DNA of 64,000 bases from Desulfosporosinus sp. OT (GCF_000224515.1 NZ_AGAF01000053.1:1-64000); one strand, 5' to 3'; shown: positions 1-8,515, counted from the first letter of the stretch. Translations and numbers: made by a program. The notes: generated from the letters alone by a model not told the origin.

Positions 1-518
1 CTTAACAATAATTCGAAGTCATTATCAGGAATGCACCTTCGTAACTTAGTTAGCGCTGAATTTAACCTTGACTTGCAAGTTCCTAATGGTATTCCCAAAC
101 AATCGGATATTTCATTAAGCTTTAGACCGGAATAAAAATGTAATACGATAATCTCTTTGCTTTTCAAATATAAATTATTAACTGCTCTCCACAATTCATG
201 TTCCTCTTCACTTTTCAAAATAGCGTTTTCCATCAGATCAATTGAATGATTCTCAGGAACTTGGCCAAAAAATCTTAACCATTTTTGTTTTCGCAACATA
301 TTTCTGCTGGTATTTACTGCTATTTTGTATATCCATGGCTGTAAAGATTTAGAAGAATCATAAGTATAATATTTCCGAAACACTTGGATAAACGTTTCTT
401 GAGTAATATCATCAGCCAATTCTTTTGATTTAGTCAGGAATAATGCAGTTCTATAAACAAAGTTTGAATTATCAACAAAAATTTTTTCAGCTGTTTCCCT
501 TTCTATGTCATCACTCAA
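1..518 (-). CDS. ECF-type RNA polymerase sigma factor, C-terminus off the window
   Basis: Reading leftward from a TTG at 518, the frame stays open to base 1 (about 172 residues). It has the sigma-70 region 2 pattern (ELADDITQETFIQVF, then PWIYKIAVN) and a region 4 helix-turn-helix (LNEISDCLGIPLGTCKSRL). These are hallmarks of ECF sigma factors, which direct RNA polymerase to a small stress or envelope regulon. TTG 518 is preferred because GGAGGG lies about 7 bases upstream. An in-frame ATG at 536 has no ribosome-binding site. An anti-sigma partner would be expected to the left, outside the window. Confidence 0.9.
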   Translation of the reverse strand, partial: MSDDIERETAEKIFVDNSNFVYRTALFLTKSKELADDITQETFIQVFRKYYTYDSSKSLQPWIYKIAVNTSRNMLRKQKWLRFFGQVPENHSIDLMENAILKSEEEHELWRAVNNLYLKSKEIIVLHFYSGLKLNEISDCLGIPLGTCKSRLNSALTKLRRCIPDNDFELLL

Positions 519-658
519 CCCTAACCCTCCTTTCATTGAATAATCTACTACATATACACATCAAATCCCCAAATGGTTCGCTGCGAATAAATATATTTTC
601 TAACTCATAGGCTTTCGGTGCTTTAGCTGCCTTACTTTTTTGAAAAATCAGATAATGA

Positions 659-686
659 GCAGGAATTTTACGGAGCACTGTCGAAA
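659..686 (+). promoter_or_regulatory. SigH-like promoter upstream of the ferredoxin gene
   Basis: GCAGGAATT (659-667), 12 bases, then GTCGAAA (680-686). This resembles the Bacillus SigH pattern (RnAGGAwWW, 11-12 nt, RnnGAAT), with the final T of the -10 replaced. The same arrangement recurs in the dispersed repeats of this window. About 85 bases further on, GAAAAAACCATGG resembles the start of their hairpin, so this may be a degenerate member. Confidence 0.4.
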
Positions 687-817
687 TGATAATCTAGAAA
701 GCATCAACAGGCTCTAGCCTGAAAGACAAGCAAAGGATCAGCTAGCCTATTTGAAAAAACCATGGCATTCTTGAAGCCTAAGCTCACATTTAAATGAAAT
801 GAGGGGGAGAAAGATCT

Positions 818-1204
818 GTGAAAAAATTAGCTATTAAAGAAGGAACAACCTGTATGTCATGTCTCCAATGCATGATAGCATGTGCTGAGTCATTCTATAA
901 GGAAGCGGATATCACCAAAGCCTGCATCAATATTACTGGAACTGAGACTGGCGGAGAACCTGTGACCTGTGACCAATGCGGAAAATGCGCAGAGGTTTGT
1001 GAATTCAGCGCCATAACCAAGACTCCCAAGGGCGTGTACATGATCAATAAGAAACTCTGCACATCCTGTGGAAAGTGCGTGGATGCCTGTCCTTACCAAC
1101 TCATCGTGAAGCCTAATGAAGCTTCAGTTGCATCAAAGTGTATTGCTTGTGGCATTTGTGCAAAGGCGTGCCCCGAAGGTGTACTGGAAATCGTAGACAT
1201 CTAA
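818..1204 (+). CDS. Ferredoxin-type protein with four [4Fe-4S] motifs
   Basis: A 128-residue soluble electron carrier with four CxxCxxCxxxC motifs: residues 12-22 (CMSCLQCMIAC), 51-61 (CDQCGKCAEVC), 81-91 (CTSCGKCVDAC) and 108-118 (CIACGICAKAC). This is the pattern of polyferredoxin-type electron-transfer subunits (CooF or HycB-like) that serve oxidoreductases such as CO dehydrogenase or aldehyde:ferredoxin oxidoreductase. No catalytic partner is adjacent, so the redox partner is unknown. The start is GTG at 818, with a strong GAGGGGGAGA upstream at 801-810. It appears monocistronic, with a terminator-like hairpin about 80 bases after the stop. Confidence 0.88.
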   Translation: MKKLAIKEGTTCMSCLQCMIACAESFYKEADITKACINITGTETGGEPVTCDQCGKCAEVCEFSAITKTPKGVYMINKKLCTSCGKCVDACPYQLIVKPNEASVASKCIACGICAKACPEGVLEIVDI

Positions 1205-1280
1205 AACGTACAATGAATCCATGGTAGCTCTTTGGTAAAGGTAGTTGATTGCAAAAATTATAGTTTATTCGCTAATTAAA

Positions 1281-1327
1281 ACATGTAGTTTCAGTTTGTT
1301 GTAGAAACTTGACTGCATGTTTTTTTG
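1281..1327 (+). terminator. Probable terminator of the ferredoxin gene
   Basis: ACATG...AGTTTC pairs with GAAACT...CATGT across an internal bulge and is followed by a run of seven T. The position, just past the ferredoxin stop, fits intrinsic termination on the plus strand. Confidence 0.6.
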
Positions 1328-1342
1328 TCGCGCCTGCTTAGG

Positions 1343-2107
1343 TTAAACCTCAAGATTTGAAGCCAGAATATGTTTTGTATATTCATGCTGAGGATTTTCG
1401 AATACCTCGTCGACCGTTCCCATCTCAACAATCTTACCTCGCCGCATAACGGCCACACGATTACAAATGGCTCTTATTATCTCCAAATCATGAGAAATGT
1501 ACAGCATGGAGAGATTATGCCCTTTGTTAACTTTTAAGAGGTTCAGAATTTGCGCCTGTACCGATACATCCAACATGGATGTTGGTTCATCATAGATAAG
1601 CAGCTTGGGTTTAGAGAAAGAGCACGTATAATCGACAGACGCTGCGCCTGTCCTCCACTTATTTCGTGGGGATATTTCTCCAGATGATCCTTGGCAAGGC
1701 CAACCCTTTCGATAAGCTCATACACCAGTCGTTCTTCTTCAGCCTTGTTATGCGCCATTTTATAGAGTTTGATTGGTTCCGCGCAAGAAAAATAGATATT
1801 CCTGCGCGGGTTAAACATTGACTGCGGGTGCTGAAAAACAACCTGTATTTCTTTTCTTAAGTGGTACCAATCCTTCCTATTTGCTTTGGTCAGATCGCGA
1901 CCCTCATAAAGTACAGCCCATAGTCGGTTTAAGTAAACCCGAGATAATCTTTGTCACAGTCGATTTTCCGCAGCCGCTCTCACCGACCAAGCCGAATATA
2001 TCCCCTTCATTGATTGTGAAGCTTACATCATCGACGACTTTAACTGATTTTTGGCCAAAAAAACCGGTATGGTATTTTTCAGTTAACCGCTTCACCTCTA
2101 ACAACAT
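1343..2107 (-). pseudogene. Oligopeptide/nickel ABC ATPase (DppF/NikE type), frameshifted
   Basis: Three successive frames together spell one ATPase. The N-terminal piece (2107-1904) has Walker A GESGCGKST. The middle piece (around 1818-1600) has the signature ISGGQAQRLSIIRAL. The C-terminal piece (1576-1343) continues from MLDVSVQAQI through the H-loop (ISHDLEI) to the end. At least two frameshifts separate them, and the Walker B region is disrupted near 1590. The intact family members power import of peptides or nickel chelates. It lies directly downstream of the broken DppD-type fragment on the same strand, so both probably belonged to one lost importer operon. Confidence 0.85.
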
Positions 2108-2580
2108 AATTTGGCCCCTTCCTCCCTATCAAAGTTATTACAATTGAAGCACTTCACAGCATGCCCATCGTTCAGCTCTGTCAGCTTGGGCTCTGCTTTC
2201 GTGCAGTTTTCATTTAACTGTTCACACCTATCGCTAAATCTGCAGCCCTTGGGCAATTCTTGAAAAGAAGTCATAAACCCTTTCATAACTTTAAACCCTC
2301 TCGAAGGCATAGACGCTATCAAGCCTTTAGTGTAGGGGTGCTGGGGATTATTTAACACGTCATCAGCCCGTCCTGTTTCCACGACCTCACCGCAATACAT
2401 TACGGCAATCCTGTCCGCAATATATTTTGCAGCCGCTATATCGTGCGTGATGAATATCATGGAGCACCTGGATTCCTTTCTTAACTCATGCAAAATTTCG
2501 ACAACTTCTTTACGAAGCGCCCAGTCCAGCGCTTTTGTCGGCTCGTCTACTATAAGCAGGTTAGGATTGGTGATGATTGT
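2098..2580 (-). pseudogene. C-terminal part of a DppD/OppD-type ABC ATPase
   Basis: From about 2580 leftward the frame reads ITNPNLLIVDEPTKALD (Walker B and D-loop), then ITHDIAAAKYIADRIAVMY, then the C-terminal peptide-transporter region with paired cysteines (CRFSDRCEQL...C). The N-terminal half, including Walker A and the signature motif, is absent. Immediately upstream the DNA switches to an unrelated ABC exporter. The stop codon overlaps the start of the neighbouring broken ATPase by about 10 bases, as in intact dpp operons. It cannot encode a working ATPase alone. Confidence 0.85.
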
Positions 2581-3260
2581 CCAGGGACATTTCCCGAATA
2601 TCTCGGCCGCCGATTTTAACGGCCCCGCCACTAACCTCCCAATAGCGCAGCAACAAGCTGACGCAGGTGGTTTTCCCCGCCTCTGAGGGGCCTACCAAAG
2701 CAACCGTTTTCCCCTGTTCTGCTGCAAAACTTACGCTATGCAGCACTTCCTCAGAATTGTCATCATAGCGGAATGAGACGTTTTCAAAGGTAACGTTATG
2801 GGCAAGTTTGTCAACATTAATCGGCAACCCTGCGTCTTTTACGACAGGCTCAGTCTCCAGGACCCTTTGAATGCGATCAGCAGCAGCAAACACCAAACCC
2901 AGATTGCGAGCTGCGCCACATACTTCGATAATCGGGTTAAACAGCAAGGCGGACAAAATGACGACCATAGGATAAATCGCAAATTCGACGGAGCCCTGAG
3001 CCACAAAGCTGGCCGTCACTCCCATGACGATGACGGTAAAGACGCCTACCAAGATCTGCATCAGCATACTTCAGAGCAATGACCAGATACCCGCCAATGT
3101 CGGAGACGCTCCCCCCCAGGAATACCACAGAAACAGCTTTAGCCATGACAAGGGCTTGTCCAATATAGGTTGTGCTGATGGCCAAACCGATCAGGACTTT
3201 TAAGGCCACTTCACGTTTAATAGCTGCCACATAACGCAGCAATCGTCCATATGCTCCCAT
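2573..3260 (-). pseudogene. N-terminal part of a type I ABC exporter, frameshifted and truncated
   Basis: The piece 3260 to about 3065 begins MGAYGRLLRYVAAIKRE, an exporter transmembrane-domain start. A frameshift near 3065 moves to a second frame that covers more membrane helices and the start of the nucleotide-binding domain: YDDNSEEVLHSVSF and a Walker A-like GPSEAGKTT (normally GxxGxGKST, so even this motif has a substitution). It ends at GRDIREMSLDN, the point where exporters normally continue towards the Q-loop. There it joins the DppD-type fragment. Signature, Walker B and H-loop of the exporter are missing. Confidence 0.85.
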
Positions 3261-3403
3261 TTGTTATCCTTTCTTTGTGCGCCACGGGCGCAATTATTAT
3301 AATTATAGTTTAACAGTGGTATCCAGGGTCAAGGCCGAACGAATCAGTAATTTTGTATAATCATTTTGGGGATGTGGGTTTGTATGTAATAAAATACTTC
3401 TGA

Positions 3404-3537
3404 ATAAAATAAAGACCACGAAGCTGACTCTAATGAGTCAAACCTCCATGGTCTTTGCAAACACCTTCATGGTTCTGCATTCAGAATATATTCTTACAAT
3501 AATTCTACGATTCTACAAACTCTTCATAAATTCCTGC
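3404..3537 (-). repeat. SigH-promoter/hairpin repeat, copy 1 (predicted small RNA)
   Basis: On the minus strand: GCAGGAATT (3537-3529), 12 bases, GTAGAAT (3516-3510), about 45 bases, then GACCATGAAGGTGTTTGC and a hairpin whose outer arms are AAGACC and GGTCTT and inner arms GACTC and GAGTC, ending in TTTATTTT. Compared with other copies the outer arm has changed on both sides (AAAACC/GGTTTT elsewhere), which is structural covariation. It lies upstream of the broken exporter. Confidence 0.75.
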
Positions 3538-3605
3538 TAATTTCGGTATTTGAAAATAAATTCCCAAATAACTGTATTGATACATTAGAATAAGAAGATT
3601 GCGAA

Positions 3606-4160
3606 CTAATCTACGTCATTTTTGAATCTTCCCATTATAACAGTATTATGATAGATACCATCTCTATGAATTCGGTCCTTTTTTAATAATCCTTCTTCTT
3701 CAAAGCCAAATCTTTTATATAATTGAATTGCCTTTGCGTTTGTATCTACCACGGTTAATGCAATCTTTTTAATTCCTTGATTATCTGCCCAAAATAAAAT
3801 ATTTTCCAATAAAACTTTACCTATTCCACAACCCCAAAATTCCTTTAATATACATATTCCAAACTCGGCTTTATGTCTAAATCTACTTAACTTACTTCCT
3901 ACGCAACGACTAAATCCAATAATCTTACCTTCCACTTCTGCAACTAGAAATACAGATTTTTCTGTTATTGAATCTTCATAAATAAGTTTTTCGAAGTCCT
4001 CCGGTGTTAATAAACCTTCACCTGATTCCCTATCAAGATATTCTGTTTCTCCATCTATCTTCACTCTTAATTCAGATAGTTCAGTTGCATCATATTTAGT
4101 TGGACAACGACGCACCCATGTAAGGTTTTTACCTTCTATTTTTCTGTTTTCAATAATCAT
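3606..4160 (-). CDS. GNAT-family N-acetyltransferase
   Basis: A 184-residue protein with the GNAT fold. Motif A is in residues around 115-135 (GICILKEFWGCGIGKVLL), including the acetyl-CoA pyrophosphate-binding GCGIGK turn. The later YKRFGFEEEGLLKK segment is typical of ribosomal-protein or small-molecule acetyltransferases. It transfers an acetyl group from acetyl-CoA to an unknown amine substrate. It starts at ATG 4160 after an AGGGG ribosome-binding site. It is not in an obvious operon. AT-rich codon use differs somewhat from the GC-richer ABC remnants to its left. Confidence 0.85.
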   Translation of the reverse strand: MIIENRKIEGKNLTWVRRCPTKYDATELSELRVKIDGETEYLDRESGEGLLTPEDFEKLIYEDSITEKSVFLVAEVEGKIIGFSRCVGSKLSRFRHKAEFGICILKEFWGCGIGKVLLENILFWADNQGIKKIALTVVDTNAKAIQLYKRFGFEEEGLLKKDRIHRDGIYHNTVIMGRFKNDVD

Positions 4161-4284
4161 ACATTACCCCTTAATTATCTATCTTTATCAAAAAAACTTT
4201 CTCGATTTCCTTCCACCACTCTGGTTCATCAGATGGCATGGGTGACAACCGTCAAAGGGCATGTCCCAGAATGGACAGCGTAAT

Positions 4285-4324
4285 TTAAAGCCAGAATGTT
4301 CTTACTTAAACATTCTGGCTTTAA
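4285..4324. terminator. Strong 16-bp hairpin at the 3' end of the Rrf2 gene
   Basis: TTAAAGCCAGAATGTT (4285-4300) pairs perfectly with 4309-4324 around an 8-base loop. It sits just past the stop of the minus-strand Rrf2 gene and probably terminates it. The flanking T-tract is weak. Confidence 0.6.
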
Positions 4325-4331
4325 GATTAAA

Positions 4332-4835
4332 CTACTTTGTTAAGACGTCTTTAAACCAATCATCGATTGAGTGATTCAGATCTTCAGGAAGTTTATTTCT
4401 CAATTCATGACTTAACCATGACAGTGACTTATTCGCAAGGTATTGTCTCATCTGGGCTTCTGCCTCTAACATAACTACCTTTATGAGACAAGGACATTTA
4501 CTAAAACTATCGGGTAAATTATCCTTATCAACCAAGATATTATTTTGTCTAATTTCAGCGCATTGAAATATGGGAGATGCTCCTTCCACTGCCTCAATGA
4601 CGTCCCAGAAACTAATTTCTTCCGGTCTGCGAGCTAACTCATAACCGCCATTTACACCTGGTAGGGAACGAACAATTCCGGCCTTCCTTAGCTTTGTAAA
4701 TACCTTAGACAGATATGTTTCAGAAATTCCGTTAAATAGTCCTAATTCTTTAACACCAATTGGCTTCCCAGAGGGGAGGTCCACCATGTGCAGCAAAGAA
4801 TGTAAAGCGTATTCAACACCTATGCTAAATTGCAA
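4332..4835 (-). CDS. Rrf2-family transcriptional regulator with Fe-S-type cysteines
   Basis: A 167-residue Rrf2-family DNA-binding protein. It has an N-terminal winged helix (MQFSIGVEYALHSLLHMV, GISETYLSKVFTKLRKAG, GVNGGYELAR). A cysteine set near residues 92-116 (FQC, then KCPC) matches the positions used by IscR/NsrR/RirA-type members to hold a [2Fe-2S] or [4Fe-4S] cluster. It is divergent from the flavin-binding protein at 5031 and probably controls it in response to redox, NO or Fe-S status. It is slightly longer than typical members, with an extra C-terminal tail. Confidence 0.9.
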   Translation of the reverse strand: MQFSIGVEYALHSLLHMVDLPSGKPIGVKELGLFNGISETYLSKVFTKLRKAGIVRSLPGVNGGYELARRPEEISFWDVIEAVEGASPIFQCAEIRQNNILVDKDNLPDSFSKCPCLIKVVMLEAEAQMRQYLANKSLSWLSHELRNKLPEDLNHSIDDWFKDVLTK

Positions 4836-4930
4836 AGTACATTTCCTCCCTCAATCATTTCAAACACCATTGTGACATTCTCTCTCATAGTAGACCATAT
4901 AAGGATAATATATTCTACCCAAGATTTCAA

Positions 4931-4982
4931 TTGACTTTTTTAGTTAAATCAAATATAATCGCTATTATAGATAACAATTATC
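4931..4982 (+). promoter_or_regulatory. SigA promoter and operator for the flavin-protein gene
   Basis: TTGACT (4931-4936), a 17-base spacer and TATAAT (4954-4959). GATAA-CAA-TTATC (4970-4982), an inverted repeat over the expected transcription start, is a candidate site for the divergently encoded Rrf2 regulator. Confidence 0.7.
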
Positions 4983-5030
4983 CACAATATCTCTTATGCC
5001 CTTATATTTTTCTAGGAGGATGAAAAAATT

Positions 5031-5408
5031 ATGATTAACAAGACACTATCGGAAGTATTATCGCACCCTGCAGACGGAGTTGTAGCAATAGTCACTCAAG
5101 GAACAGACGAACCGCATGTCGTTAATACATGGAACAGTTATGTTCACATTTCTGCTGATGACAAATTATTGATTCCAGCCGGATTCATGCATAGAACTGA
5201 AAAAAATATTGCTTCAAATGACAAAATCCAACTTACGATGGGTAGCCGTGAAGTACAAGGCAAAATGTATAAAGGCACTGGATTTCTAATTAAGGGTACT
5301 GCCAGGTTTCTTAAAGATGGTGAAGAGTTTACAATGATGAAGAAACAATATGACTGGATTAGAGCAGTTCTAGAGATAACCATAGAACACGCAATCCAGA
5401 CAATCTAG
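5031..5408 (+). CDS. Pyridoxamine 5'-phosphate oxidase-family FMN-binding protein
   Basis: A 125-residue split-barrel protein of the PNPOx-like family. Features are VAIVTQGTDEPHVVNTWN near the N-terminus, the FMN-contacting middle region, and RAVLEITIEHAIQTI at the C-terminus, the usual end of small family members. These cytosolic proteins bind FMN and reduce unknown substrates, and some relatives respond to oxidative or nitrosative stress. AGGAGG precedes ATG 5031. The divergent Rrf2 regulator and shared promoter region suggest a regulator/target pair. The exact substrate cannot be told from sequence. Confidence 0.82.
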   Translation: MINKTLSEVLSHPADGVVAIVTQGTDEPHVVNTWNSYVHISADDKLLIPAGFMHRTEKNIASNDKIQLTMGSREVQGKMYKGTGFLIKGTARFLKDGEEFTMMKKQYDWIRAVLEITIEHAIQTI

Positions 5409-5746
5409 CAACTGAAACCTCTCATTATTCTGTTGCCAGCATCTTGTATCTACTATAATTTAAGCCAGTCGGTAGGAGTCACGTTTAACGAAGATAAAGT
5501 AATAAAGTCAAATAATGGCTAGAAAGAGCAAGGGATATCATTCATTTGATTATCCCTTGCTATAATATTTTAGGAGATATTACAAATGGAACTAAACGAG
5601 ATCATGGCCTTTCAAATAATATCGAAGTAAATAATCCGCTCCTTGTCAATTGATAAATTTACCTCGTCATTTCTAACAAACCGATTATTAACCTCAAACA
5701 AAGTATCAACATCTAGAAGATTCTATGGAATGCTACGTTCATTCTT
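5409..5746. other. Intergenic region with one hairpin and a 14-codon ORF
   Basis: AGCAAGGGATA (5527-5537) pairs with TATCCCTTGCT (5551-5561), an 11-bp stem with an A/T-rich tail that may terminate the upstream gene. A GGAG motif is followed by a 14-codon frame at 5586-5630 (MELNEIMAFQIISK), too short to call. I see no other gene. Confidence 0.4.
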
Positions 5747-6307
5747 TTACTCTTTTAGCTTTCCGACACTTTTTAAAGCATCGTAGATTAGTTGATCACT
5801 TCTTGGATCAGATTGGCTATTGGTTGTTTTATCAGGATATCCTGCGATAATATGTATTGTATTTTGAGGAGACATCGGCAGCACCATGACTGAAGGTATA
5901 GGTGCTGTTTGTGACGAAATCGGTGTCCAAAACGCACCCAAATAAACTCTTTCATCATTCGCCACTACAACAAAAGGCAACCCGGAGAGTGGCACGTAGT
6001 CCAATAGCCCGCTAAGGTCAAAGTCTTTTCTAAGTTCCAAACTATGATCCTTCCATTTGTATATCTTCAGGTCTTTATCAGTTAATACAGGTTGTGTCTC
6101 CAACTGTAAATCTTCAATTTTAATGTTTATTGCGTTTCCTGTTTGTTCTCTCTTAACCAAAAAAATCGCAAAATGATTAGAAACCTCATGGTTTTTCATA
6201 CTACTAACGGGTATTCTATTTGACTTATAGGGATTCTCTAAAGAACATGCCAAAACAAGTATAAGCAAAAATAAAAATAACATCTTTCTTAATACAAAAC
6301 TCTTCAT
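5747..6307 (-). CDS. Lipoprotein of unknown function
   Basis: A 186-residue predicted lipoprotein. The N-terminus MKSFVLRK, a hydrophobic stretch and the lipobox LVLAC direct lipidation at Cys 21 and anchoring on the outer face of the membrane. The start at 6307 is preferred over an upstream ATG at 6379 because GGGAG lies about 6 bases before it and because the signal peptide then begins correctly. The mature part has no motif I recognise. A conserved-looking core (LLDYVPLSGLPFVVVANDE) and an IIAGYPDKTTN segment suggest a globular domain. It is monocistronic. Confidence 0.7.
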   Translation of the reverse strand: MKSFVLRKMLFLFLLILVLACSLENPYKSNRIPVSSMKNHEVSNHFAIFLVKREQTGNAINIKIEDLQLETQPVLTDKDLKIYKWKDHSLELRKDFDLSGLLDYVPLSGLPFVVVANDERVYLGAFWTPISSQTAPIPSVMVLPMSPQNTIHIIAGYPDKTTNSQSDPRSDQLIYDALKSVGKLKE

Positions 6308-6418
6308 AGGCTCACTCCCACTCTTGAACATTAAAATAGTTCTCTTACACATAAAATACTCCGCAATTGGGCATTTCACTTTACTTTAGACTTCGTTAAT
6401 TGTCTATCGGAATGACTT

Positions 6419-6438
6419 TATACGAACCTGTTCGTATA
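6419..6438. promoter_or_regulatory. Perfect 9-bp palindrome upstream of the lipoprotein gene
   Basis: TATACGAAC-CT-GTTCGTATA is a 20-base perfect inverted repeat about 110 bases upstream of the minus-strand lipoprotein start. Its shape suits a dimeric repressor. The spacing (two central bases) is shorter than the Gram-positive LexA box (four). Confidence 0.45.
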
Positions 6439-6472
6439 TTTTACCTTGTCTCCTCCACCAGTGACGACCATC

Positions 6473-6600
6473 CAGATTCGTCACTGGTAACGAATCTGAC
6501 CTACACCCAGGTGCTCAGCCTCCTGGGGATTCCGGAGGATGAGCGGGAGGAGTTTATCGTGGAGCATGATGTTGAGAGCCTATCACAGTCTCCACATTGG
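6473..6600 (+). pseudogene. Fragment of a DUF3102-like protein
   Basis: The plus strand reads VTNLTYTQVLSLLGIPEDE followed by REEFIVEHDVESLS. This resembles the conserved part of DUF3102 proteins found on phages and mobile elements (LTYTQA.SLL.VPEDEREEF). No start or complete end surrounds it, and the DNA is GC-richer than its flanks, so it is probably the remnant of a mobile-element gene. A 9-bp inverted repeat (CAGATTCGT/ACGAATCTG, 6473-6498) lies at its left edge. Confidence 0.45.
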
Positions 6601-6667
6601 TTTTCTGATCCAACAACCAGGGCAAAACACCAGGGGTTGGCCTTCAACCGTCCGTCCGTTCATTCAT

Positions 6668-7870
6668 TCATTCTGTCTGCAAATTCGATACTAGGCAATA
6701 TAAATAACAACACAAAACGATTAAGCCCACCCCGCAGGCCGCCATTAAAACTAAAATGGAACTTAAATTTAATAACATGCCGAATAGGCCATAAGCAACC
6801 GGAAGCGATATATTGCTTATCAAGGTCGATAGACTGAACACTCTTCCAGTCATCGTATCTGTAGTATACCTTTGCAATAACGACTGCCAAAAGACAAACG
6901 CCCCGGCAATACAAGCACCGATAACTGACATGACCAACATATAAGCATAGACTGTTTGAATGGCAAAATACTGCAAAACAGCGATAACCATAAAACAGAA
7001 TTCTGCAGCAAAAATAAAGGAGACCAGCGTCCCTTCGCTTACGGAAGTGGTATTTTTGATACTTATCATGACTGATCCCGCAAACAATCCGACTCCCAGC
7101 ATCATTTCCAAGTAACCCAGGTTATTCAAGCCGTTTCCTTGAAGCCCTTTGGCTAAAAAAGGCAAGGTCACCGTTAAACTTCCTAAGAAAAGGTGAGCTA
7201 TGGCAATGACGGTTAATAGAAATAAAATCCGCTTTTGATTTTTAATAAAAGAAACGCCTTCCCATATCTCCTCCCGGATATTTTTCGTTTCTTTCATGAC
7301 GCGATAGTCTTTATGCACTGTGATAAACCAAGCCAGAAACGAGGCTATAAAATAGGAAATACCGTTTGCCAAAAATACCCAGGCTAGTCCAAATACGCTC
7401 ACGGCTATCGCCCCAAAGAGAGGGCCTGCCACCGAACAAACACCGCTAACCATTTGGCTCAGGCCATTTGCTTTCGTGAAGTCTTCTTTTTCCACGATTT
7501 CGGGAATAATCGCTTGCATGGCCGGCTCGAAGAAGGCGGTGACAAAGGATATACAGATTCCGATGAGAAAAACATGCCATACTTCAAGTACCTTAACCAT
7601 CGCTAATAACCCAATGACAAGGACCAGACAACCCCGGATGATATCCGTCACCACAAGTATTGTTTTCCGCTTCCAACGGTCAGTCATCACTCCGGCAAAT
7701 ATGCCAAGAAGAATCTCCGGAAGGGCAGATGCCAATAAAAATAAGCCCATGCAAGAAGGAGAATTCGTTCTTTGTAAAATCCACCAGGCAAGCGCTATGG
7801 CATAAAACTTATCTCCTAATTGGGATATTATCTTTCCTGACCAAAGGTAAGTGAAATTTTTGTTAATCAC
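6668..7870 (-). CDS. Major facilitator superfamily efflux transporter
   Basis: A roughly 400-residue 12-helix MFS pump of the macrolide-efflux/MFS_3 type. The N-terminus reads NFTYLWSGKIISQLGDKFY. The loop 2-3 motif appears as GVMTDRWKRKTILV. It probably exports a toxic organic compound by proton antiport. A GTG at 7870 is preferred over the ATG at 7906, because the MerR-type promoter -10 element (7905-7910) overlaps that ATG and AAAGGCGGG lies 7 bases before the GTG. It is downstream of a MerR-family gene on the same strand, and the MerR-type promoter lies between them. Confidence 0.85.
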   Translation of the reverse strand: MINKNFTYLWSGKIISQLGDKFYAIALAWWILQRTNSPSCMGLFLLASALPEILLGIFAGVMTDRWKRKTILVVTDIIRGCLVLVIGLLAMVKVLEVWHVFLIGICISFVTAFFEPAMQAIIPEIVEKEDFTKANGLSQMVSGVCSVAGPLFGAIAVSVFGLAWVFLANGISYFIASFLAWFITVHKDYRVMKETKNIREEIWEGVSFIKNQKRILFLLTVIAIAHLFLGSLTVTLPFLAKGLQGNGLNNLGYLEMMLGVGLFAGSVMISIKNTTSVSEGTLVSFIFAAEFCFMVIAVLQYFAIQTVYAYMLVMSVIGACIAGAFVFWQSLLQRYTTDTMTGRVFSLSTLISNISLPVAYGLFGMLLNLSSILVLMAACGVGLIVLCCYLYCLVSNLQTE

Positions 7871-7904
7871 AATCAAACCCGCCTTTCTATAACTTTTATA
7901 GCCC

Positions 7905-7935
7905 ATGGTAAACTATAAAGTTATAGTCAGGTCAA
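7905..7935 (-). promoter_or_regulatory. MerR-type promoter/operator of the MFS gene
   Basis: On the minus strand TTGACC (7935-7930) and TACCAT (7910-7905) are separated by 19 bases, the over-long spacer typical of MerR-activated promoters. The spacer contains a 7-bp inverted repeat, ACTATAA-2 nt-TTATAGT (7912-7927). A second, similar dyad (CTATAA-CTT-TTATAG) lies just downstream near 7887-7901. Confidence 0.8.
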
Positions 7936-7937
7936 GT

Positions 7938-8477
7938 TTAATCCGGTTCTTTTCGGTCCTGCCTGCTCAATTTCCGGATATTCTCAATTTCTTTATCGCC
8001 TATTCCTAAAAATTCCAGAAAAAAATGGTGGGAATCCGGTGAATTTTTTTCTAACTGACTGTGAAAACGATCCATCATAGCATCATCAAGGCCTGACTGT
8101 TTTAGTACTGTAACAAAGACTTGTTTATCCAGCAGCATTTTTTTAGTTGTTGGATTCTTTTTCTTAAGCATTTCGACAATCATCTTTTGTTGAAATCTCA
8201 AATACTTTATTTCCCGGTTTAATTCACTTAAACGTCTTTCCAAAACATCGCTCTCGCTTTTTTCATCCGTATCAAGTAGATCTTTAATTTCATTCAGGGG
8301 CACGCCGGCTTCACGAAAAGCACATATCTGGCTCAGACGTTTTTTATCCTCTTCGGAGTATTGTCTGTAATTTCCCCTCGTACGTTGCGAAGCAACCAAT
8401 AAACCAATGGAATCATAATATAATAAGGTACTTCTCGACAGCTTAAATTCACGACATAAATTTCCTATAGTATACAT
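7938..8477 (-). CDS. MerR-family transcriptional regulator
   Basis: A 179-residue regulator. The winged helix-turn-helix spans residues 1-70 (MYTIGNLCREFKLSRSTLLY, QRTRGNYRQYSEED), with AFREAGVPLNEIKDLLD, then a long coiled-coil dimerisation helix around residues 75-110. The C-terminal ligand domain (from about 110) lacks the clustered cysteines of metal-sensing MerR proteins, so a drug-like ligand is more likely. It lies immediately upstream of the MFS pump. The promoter between them has the 19-bp spacer that MerR proteins act on, so this is a local activator of the pump. Confidence 0.92.
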   Translation of the reverse strand: MYTIGNLCREFKLSRSTLLYYDSIGLLVASQRTRGNYRQYSEEDKKRLSQICAFREAGVPLNEIKDLLDTDEKSESDVLERRLSELNREIKYLRFQQKMIVEMLKKKNPTTKKMLLDKQVFVTVLKQSGLDDAMMDRFHSQLEKNSPDSHHFFLEFLGIGDKEIENIRKLSRQDRKEPD

Positions 8478-8515
8478 ACGGCTACCTCTATAAATTTTTA
8501 GTTACGATATCCCAA

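Noticed and set aside
3404..3537. The repeat as a NiCo or other known metal riboswitch
   Set aside because: Its conserved words and single long hairpin do not match the four-way-junction NiCo motif or any aptamer I know. The promoter-terminator layout suggests a separate transcript.
6421..6436. A LexA box upstream of the lipoprotein gene
   Set aside because: The palindrome has two central bases (CGAAC-CT-GTTCG) where the Gram-positive LexA box has four, and no DNA-damage gene is adjacent.
6400..6837. A 145-residue plus-strand protein
   Set aside because: Only codons around 6473-6600 look like a real protein (DUF3102-like); the rest is antisense to the MFS gene.
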